Shown here: in pieces, positions 58,603-64,000 of the stretch | Numbering within the stretch: position 1 is the stretch's first letter | How the letters are laid out: the number at the start of each line of letters is the position of its first letter | DNA from: Paramyrothecium sp. XJ0827 | Lineage: Eukaryota > Ascomycota > Sordariomycetes > Hypocreales > Stachybotryaceae | DNA length: 64,000 nucleotides | Assembly: GCA_020881915.1 (NCBI GenBank) | Contig: JAJFPB010000006.1 | Coordinates: 1,550,001-1,614,000 of the forward strand | Direction of reading: 5' to 3' | Translations under genes and position numbers: made by a program | Notes under the pieces: generated by a model | Database searches by the model: none | Seen by the model: only the letters and a program-made list of their open reading frames with translations | What the model was told of the DNA's origin: nothing

Positions 58603-60821
58603 TCAATCAACCTCACCCCAGTGTGCTCTCAGATTCCCAATCAGATCTTTTGTTGGAAAAACACTGATCTGAAGCGCCCTCTCAAGGAGTGTAATAAGGG
58701 TCGCTCGGTCTTCCGGCGATTGTATACAAAGCCCAGCTGTAGTGATGAGTTAATTAACATCTACCCAAAAGTTGCGTTGAAAAGTAGACATACCAGCATA
58801 GAGTGCCTGCACATGAACAAATGCCAAGGAAGGGTCTTGCAAGTCATTCATCGCAATGCCACAAATGATCTTCACACTTTCGTCGAGCTGCCGTTGGCGC
58901 GACTTGTACGCATCAACTCCACCCAACGTTGGCGAGTTCAGCAGTAAAACAATTCTCGCAAAATGATAGGTTTGCACCGCGCCTGCGTGTGAAGAAGGGT
59001 GGATCCATATTGGCTCAAATGTGGCAACGGCATCGGCGGCCTGCGATCGGACTGACGGAGAAGGTTCGCCGTGCTTGCTGGTGTGAGACTCGAGCCCGAC
59101 GTCTTCATGAACAGGTCTGGATAGAATCGGCAGGGGTTTGAAAGAGGCCGGCAACAAGGCGTCCCAACTCTGCAGAGCCTCCCATAGCTTATTCGCATGT
59201 ATCATCCTCCTCTGGAAGTCTTTTGCAACAGCCTCTGATGGGACATTGGCGAAGTCAACGATCTTGGCGGAGATGTAGACTATTCTGGTAGCATACTCGT
59301 CCGTGTTGAGTTCCCCCAGGCTCTTCTTCGGACGCCAGAACGTCATGACGGGCCGGCCAGCCAGGAACGCAGCAAACATGTCCTGCCTCAACCATCCCCA
59401 CCAAACGGCGCGACGTAGCCCGTCTGTGGACTCTCCATCGTTATCTTGACACCGTTGGATCCAAAACGCGCCCCTTAGATGTCGTTCCCACTCGCTGTTG
59501 TTGAAAGGACCACTCGATCCGAACATCTCGTACGCACTTATCAGGATAGCCGTCGCGAGGATTTCCAGAGAGTCAGCGTAAGACTGGAAGGACAAAGTTT
59601 GCGAGAGGTATTGGAGCGTCTCGTAATAATAATGGGTTGCAAGACGTCCGGATTTGCAGGAGAAGGACTCGCTGGCAGCCGCGCTCTCGGGAGATCCCAG
59701 TTGCCCGGCCTGTAAGATGTTCTCCCTTCGTTCATCTCTAGGCTGTGCTGCGCTGCTTGAAGCGTGGCGGGCAGCAACGGCAAGTATTGATTTCAACAGA
59801 CCCACGTTCCGCGTCGCCAGATGAGGAACCAAATGAGTAAAGTGCTTCCCAGCATCGAACAGGTCCAAGATGGGACTAACAACCTCGATGTAATGCCGAA
59901 AGTAAAAAATGTCGTCGCCTACGATAGGAATCGGCTCGCTTGTGTTCCAGGACGGGCCGTACAGTATTGAGTCGGCTGCGGCTTCGAATCTTGCGCTTGT
60001 TCCTAGACTCTCGCCGCCAGTATCGCGGGCCTCTGGCTCTGGACTTGGCCTTCGGGAGAGGGAGCTCTCGTCAAAGTTCCACCGTGCTGCGGCCGTTGCG
60101 CCATTGTTGTGACGCTGGATGTTGGTGATGGCGTCTTGCGCCAGCAAGTCGAACCATTCTAACGCTGACGTGTTGAGGAACGACTCGTGAGTCAACGCGA
60201 CAGGCGAAAAGCCCAGCCCGTTTGGTGATACGCCTGTATCAGTGACAGAAACCTCTACTGTATCCACCTACTCTGGGATATTAGCTAGCCCGATGCAGAG
60301 AGTCATCATAGCCAAAGGGCCAACACTCACCACCTCGGGGACCGACAGGCCACTGTCTACCTGCAGCCCGGGGTCCACGGCAACCCCGAGCTGGTCATCA
60401 ACGCCAGGTTCCGGAACGGCGGCTTCCGAAGCTGCACCGAGAAGACTCAGCAAATTGCTATTGTTGTTGCTGTCGTCGGTGCTGCTCTCATTGCTGTTGC
60501 CGTTCCGCTCCGCTTCCGGGGTATCCCGTGCTTCGTGCCGAGGACGCTGCTGTCGGCGATTCCCTGCATTGCTGGATGTACCGTAGACGCAATCCCTGTT
60601 TGACTTGGAGCACTGCCCGCAGCGAGGCGTGACTTCATCGCACTTGATCCTCCTTTTCCGACAAATGAGGCTTGTTCAATGACTTAGCCGAATGCGCTTC
60701 GTAAGAAACGAACAATGTTCGAGCCTAACAATGGCATAACTCACCAACCGGTTGAGGTCCGAAGTCCTCGGGCCCGCGACGGGCGCGTTCGACGTGGCTT
60801 CTGAGGCTCTCTAGGAGGCAT
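58603..60821 (-). CDS. Zn2Cys6 fungal transcription factor (674 aa)
   Basis: Four exons: 60821..60745, 60670..60331, 60267..58794 and 58736..58603. The first intron (acceptor AAG) splits the codon of the first cluster cysteine; after splicing the cluster has Cys 26, 29, 36, 43, 46 and 53, preceded by a basic stretch (RRTRPSRARG). A poly-Asn/Ser segment follows, then the fungal-specific domain (about 270-550). The terminal exon adds 45 residues with the usual closing ALQ..VFPTKDLIGNLRAHWG; without it the protein would end at a stop inside the intron. It sits between SDR and aldolase, tail-to-tail with the SDR, and is the natural candidate for binding the TCGTCTCG motifs in the two flanking promoters. 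Confidence 0.9.
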
Positions 60822-61537
60822 TGCCGAAGTCTGCCTGCAGCCGAGAATATCTCATAGAAATGTCCCTCGCATCGAGAATTGGGATGCAAGGTTTTGGCAG
60901 GGGGTCGGACAATGTTTCAGTGGTCAACCCACGGAGGCCGGTAGTCCCTCGATCCTCTCGGCACGAGGGACAGCAATGTCAAGGAGGCCTGGGTCACGGA
61001 TATTTTCTCGTTTAGCAAGGTTGGGGTTGATCTAACTAGCCCTGGACAAGCGTCTTCTTTGTGAGGGGAACGAACAGGATCGAGACTGGGTCTGTGTGGG
61101 GTATGGGAAGAAGGTTTGCCTGGTGACATGCCGAAAGAAAGGAACAAACCATTCTGCCGTCTGCTTGTTTCAATATGGTTCAGCAATGAACTACGTCCTA
61201 TAGCTTGATCAGCTTATTGGTCCTTGAGTCAGGTCGAGATTCTAGGCCCTCTGCTCAGCTGAGGAGAAGAGTCGCAATGTATGCCACAAGGAAGCCAATA
61301 GTGGAAGAGAAATACCGGACGGTATCAAGTCAAAATATCATCACATCGGGCAGGAAAATTCAAGGGACCAGATGCATGCTCCGACGGCAGAAGAGAGGTT
61401 TGCGGAGGCTTGCATGTGGTGTACCTTGGCGTACCTTGGCTTTCAGTCTCGGCGACATAATTGGTCTGCTTTTACGACAAAAGATTATCGTGGCGGAATT
61501 GGTGAATCATGATGGCTGTGCCATTCTAGTATTGAAT
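60822..61537. promoter_or_regulatory. Promoter of the Zn2Cys6 regulator and 3' region of the aldolase
   Basis: No gene is supported. A near-copy of the repeated motif (TCCTCTCG, about 60953-60960) is present but not exact. A 10-bp tandem duplication (GTACCTTGGC twice, 61421-61440) lies downstream of the aldolase stop. Confidence 0.5.
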
Positions 61538-62503
61538 CTATTTATCTGCCTTCCCACTACTGCCACAGACGTCCATCCATCTTTCAACCTCTTTCTGGAG
61601 AACATCCATGCCTTCGTCCATCAACTGCATCAATGGGGTGCCTGCAGCATTCTTTTGCAAATGAACGTTCCACACTTCCAGGAGAAGCTTATTCACGTTC
61701 AACTTAACAGCGCCCGCGGCAATGCATCGTCTCAGAATCTCGGGTGTAAAGTCGTTTGTGCCGTGCAACGCTACGGAAGCTCGTCCGTCAATCTGCTTTG
61801 TTATACTCTCGAGCCGTTCGTAGTCGAGCAATGGTCCTTTAGGGCCGTAGTCGCCGTGGATGTTGCCGATGCTTGGGGCGAGCAGGTCGATGCCTGCTGC
61901 GAGGAAGTCTTCGACTTCGGCTGGGGAGGTCATGATGGCTACACAAAATGAGAAACATGTCAAAAGGTGGAGTGTCGGGCAAAATACCTTCCAGATCACC
62001 GGTGTCCGCAATGCCTTCCTCATAGCCATTGATGCGCCCGCTTTCTGCCTCAACGGCGATTCCCTTGTCTTGGCAAACCTTGGTCAAGATCTTTGTTCTC
62101 GAAAGGTTCTCCTCGTGGTCATAATGGCTCATGTCCACCATGATAGAGTCGAATGGGTAGTTCGCCGCCACCTCGCGAATCTGTGCTTCATCTTGTGCAT
62201 GATCTAAATGCAATGCTAACGGAACGCTGGCAGCCTCGATTGCGCGCTTTGCCGCGAACGCAAGCGTTGGAAGCTGTTTTACCGTGGCAGGAAAAAGGAG
62301 AATGAGCAACGGTGAGCGTTTCGACTCTGCGGCTCGCACAAGAGCTGTGAGCTGCTCAATGTTATAGCTATGCCACAGATGTTAGAATGTACGAAGTCAA
62401 CCTCGATGAAGAAAACTCACGCAATACAAGCCAAAACACCGTATTTCCTCTTGGTCGCATCTTGGATGATGCTCAATGTACGATTGGGTTGACTCAGCGG
62501 CAT
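61538..62503 (-). CDS. Class II ketose-bisphosphate aldolase, short bacterial (KbaY/GatY) type (287 aa)
   Basis: Exons 62503..62421, 62367..61988 and 61938..61538; GT-AG introns (53 and 49 bp). Motifs of the zinc-dependent aldolases are present: AYNIEQL near the start, HLDHAQ (His81 to Gln86) with catalytic Asp83 and zinc ligand His84, GIAVEAESGRI with the glutamate ligand region, and the further zinc histidines in GNIHGDYGP and ALHGTND. The 287 residues match bacterial tagatose-/ketose-bisphosphate aldolases (about 285), not the fungal glycolytic fructose-bisphosphate aldolase (about 360), so the gene is not the housekeeping enzyme and may descend from a bacterial transfer. It cleaves a ketose phosphate to dihydroxyacetone phosphate and an aldehyde; the sugar is unknown. 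It is divergent from an MFS permease. Confidence 0.9.
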
Positions 62504-63027
62504 TTTGCGAGAATTAATTATGCACACACCGGAAAAGACCAGAAGTTACATGGATAGTGTGGCCGTTTACGAATGCTTGGTCGGTACTACCCCTGGTATT
62601 TTAGATCCAGCCAAGTTGTGTTGTCAAGGGTTGGCAGATGTGTCCTCGTCTCGGTGCCCAGTCTCGCTTCGAGGCACGCAGCCCCCGAGTCGAGCCCGAC
62701 TTGGTCGCTTGACTGGGGGCTTTTTGGAGCCCAGACTAGCTACAACGCTACCGTCATGCAATCCGGGGCTCGCGGCATCCACCCCATGGGGAATCCTAGC
62801 AAACAACATGAAAATGCCAGGTCGAGTCTTCCGGAGGAACGGATCTGGATATTGTTATAAAGCATCGCCAGCCTGATGATCCTCTGTCGAATGTTGCATC
62901 CATGGGCTTCAAGGACTATCCGACCTTGCGATCCTTCTCTGTCAGGTCACTTCTAGCTCGGCGGCAAATTCCTCAAACTCAGAACCAAGACCTCACCACT
63001 TTCACTGCGAGCAGACACTCTGACACC
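62504..63027. promoter_or_regulatory. Divergent promoter of aldolase and MFS permease
   Basis: It contains one exact TCGTCTCG (62646-62653), shared with the transketolase/SDR promoter, and a TATA box (TATAAAG, 62856-62862) facing the permease. No other gene is seen, apart from a possible 42-residue N-terminal extension of the permease from 62902. Confidence 0.6.
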
Positions 63028-64000
63028 ATGGCCGAGACTGGAAAGGGAAGCATGGAGATCGCTCAGGGCAAGGAACTTGAGAACAACTCCTTGCCAACAG
63101 ATGGTTCCGTGCGAAGCGCAAACGGCATTACCTGGACTGAGGAAGAAGAGAAGGCGCTCGTTCGCAAGATTGACCTCTTCCTTCTCCCTTGCATTTGGCT
63201 CATGTATCTTTTGTCCTACATGGACAGAACGAAGTATGCACCTCTATGACATCTTTCTATCCCCCGCAGCGTGGCTTGATGCTAACACCTAAACTCAGTA
63301 TTGGAAATGCGAAAATTGCCGGCATGACGGACGACCTGAACATGTCATCTGGCCAATATAGTATCGCATTGGTGGTCTTCTTCAGTAAGTTCCCGTCCAG
63401 CCGTGGATAAGCCCTCTTTCTCTGACGATCATCACACAGTTGGCTACGTTATTTTCGAACCGCCGTCCAACATGATCCTCGTCCGAACTAGACCGTCACT
63501 CTACCTCCCAGCCATCATGGCCGTTTGGGGTGTTTTGACTTGCATAATGGCTGTTATTCATAAATATGAACATCTCGTCATTCTTCGTGTATTCGTTGGT
63601 ATCGCCGAGTCAGTCCAATCCCCTCTGCAAAGCTTCAACACGACGCACTAACACGACACTTAGGTCTGGTTTCGCTCCAGGTATCCTTCTCATCATCTCA
63701 TCATGGTACAAGCGCGGTGAGCAGTCAAAAAGGTTCGCCGTTTTCATGTCAGCAGCTATCCTTTCGGGCGCCTTTGGCGGTCTGCTCGCAGGAGCCATCA
63801 CCGGTGGGCTAGAAGGCGCCCATGGGCTGCGAGGCTGGCGTTGGCTCTTTATCGTTGAGGGTGTGGCTACCGTGGGCTGGGCTGGCATTTCTTCACTAAT
63901 TCTTCTCGACTTCCCCGCCAACTCAAAGCGTCTTACGCCGAGGGAAAAGGAGATTGCAATGGCAAGACTGTCACTTGACAGTGTTACTGTCCGTGACGAG
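63028..64000 (+). CDS. MFS transporter, allantoate/anion:cation symporter type, 3' end cut by window
   Basis: Exons 63028..63233, 63299..63384, 63440..63608 and 63664 to beyond 64000; GT-AG introns. A charged N-terminus (ITWTEEEEKALVRKID) leads to membrane segment 1 (LFLLPCIWLMYLLSYMDRTNIGNAKIAGM), the hallmark start of the TNA1/Dal5 (ACS) family. Segments 2-6 follow with PPSNMILVR and GIAESGFAPGILLIISSWYKR. The first six segments are present; the second half lies outside. An in-frame ATG at 62902, only about 46 bp after the TATA box, would add 42 residues; I prefer 63028 because both its context (ACCATGG) and the usual family length fit. Members import nicotinate, allantoate, pantothenate or sugar acids. 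It is divergent from the aldolase and likely feeds the pathway. Confidence 0.88.

Noticed and set aside
58750..58794. Stop codon at 58750 as the end of the Zn2Cys6 regulator
   Set aside because: The stop lies in an intron (58737-58793); a terminal exon adds the family's usual C-terminal segment.

Overview
This window is nuclear DNA from a filamentous ascomycete (Pezizomycotina; a plant-associated Sordariomycete such as a Fusarium, Ilyonectria or Colletotrichum relative is my inference, not proven). The reasons are dense genes on both strands broken by short introns of about 47-90 bp, four fungal Zn2Cys6 regulators, carbohydrate-binding module CBM1, a family AA9 monooxygenase, PL1 pectate lyases and a PDR-type ABC transporter. 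I built 25 gene models (24 complete, one cut by the right edge) by joining exons at splice sites that keep the reading frame and the family motifs. No bacterial, viral, CRISPR, rRNA or tRNA feature was recognised.

Left part (1-17 kb): a Zn2Cys6 regulator, a CBM1-pectate lyase fusion, an MFS monocarboxylate-type transporter, a divergent pair of a DUF2264 protein and a GH88 unsaturated glucuronyl hydrolase, and a second Zn2Cys6 regulator. The GH88 and DUF2264 proteins have no signal peptide. This looks like uptake plus cytosolic processing of unsaturated (lyase-made) oligouronides. 17-32.5 kb: secreted and oxidative functions, namely a small expansin-like protein, a flavin oxidoreductase lacking the usual flavin-linking histidine, a type-B carboxylesterase, a second pectate lyase divergent from an LPMO-like copper protein, an M20 amidohydrolase and a secreted DUF6055 zincin. 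Both pectate lyases and the esterase carry an exact match to the galacturonate-responsive element TCCNCCAAT about 315-325 bp before their start codons.

Middle (32.5-46.5 kb): an arylsulfatase-type sulfatase, a P-loop GTPase, a small cysteine-rich secreted protein, a GMC oxidoreductase and an AA9-CBM1 monooxygenase, separated by long stretches (2-3 kb) in which I find no convincing gene. 46.5-54.2 kb: a Zn2Cys6 regulator divergent from a full-length PDR ABC exporter.

Right end (54.5-64 kb): a compact five-gene set of a dihydroxyacetone synthase-like transketolase, a sorbose/polyol-reductase-type SDR, a Zn2Cys6 regulator, a short bacterial-type class II ketose-bisphosphate aldolase and an MFS anion/carboxylate permease. 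The 8-mer TCGTCTCG (or its complement) occurs four times in the transketolase/SDR divergent promoter and once in the aldolase/MFS divergent promoter, suggesting a common regulator. This set and the oligouronide set are the two best candidates for undescribed systems.
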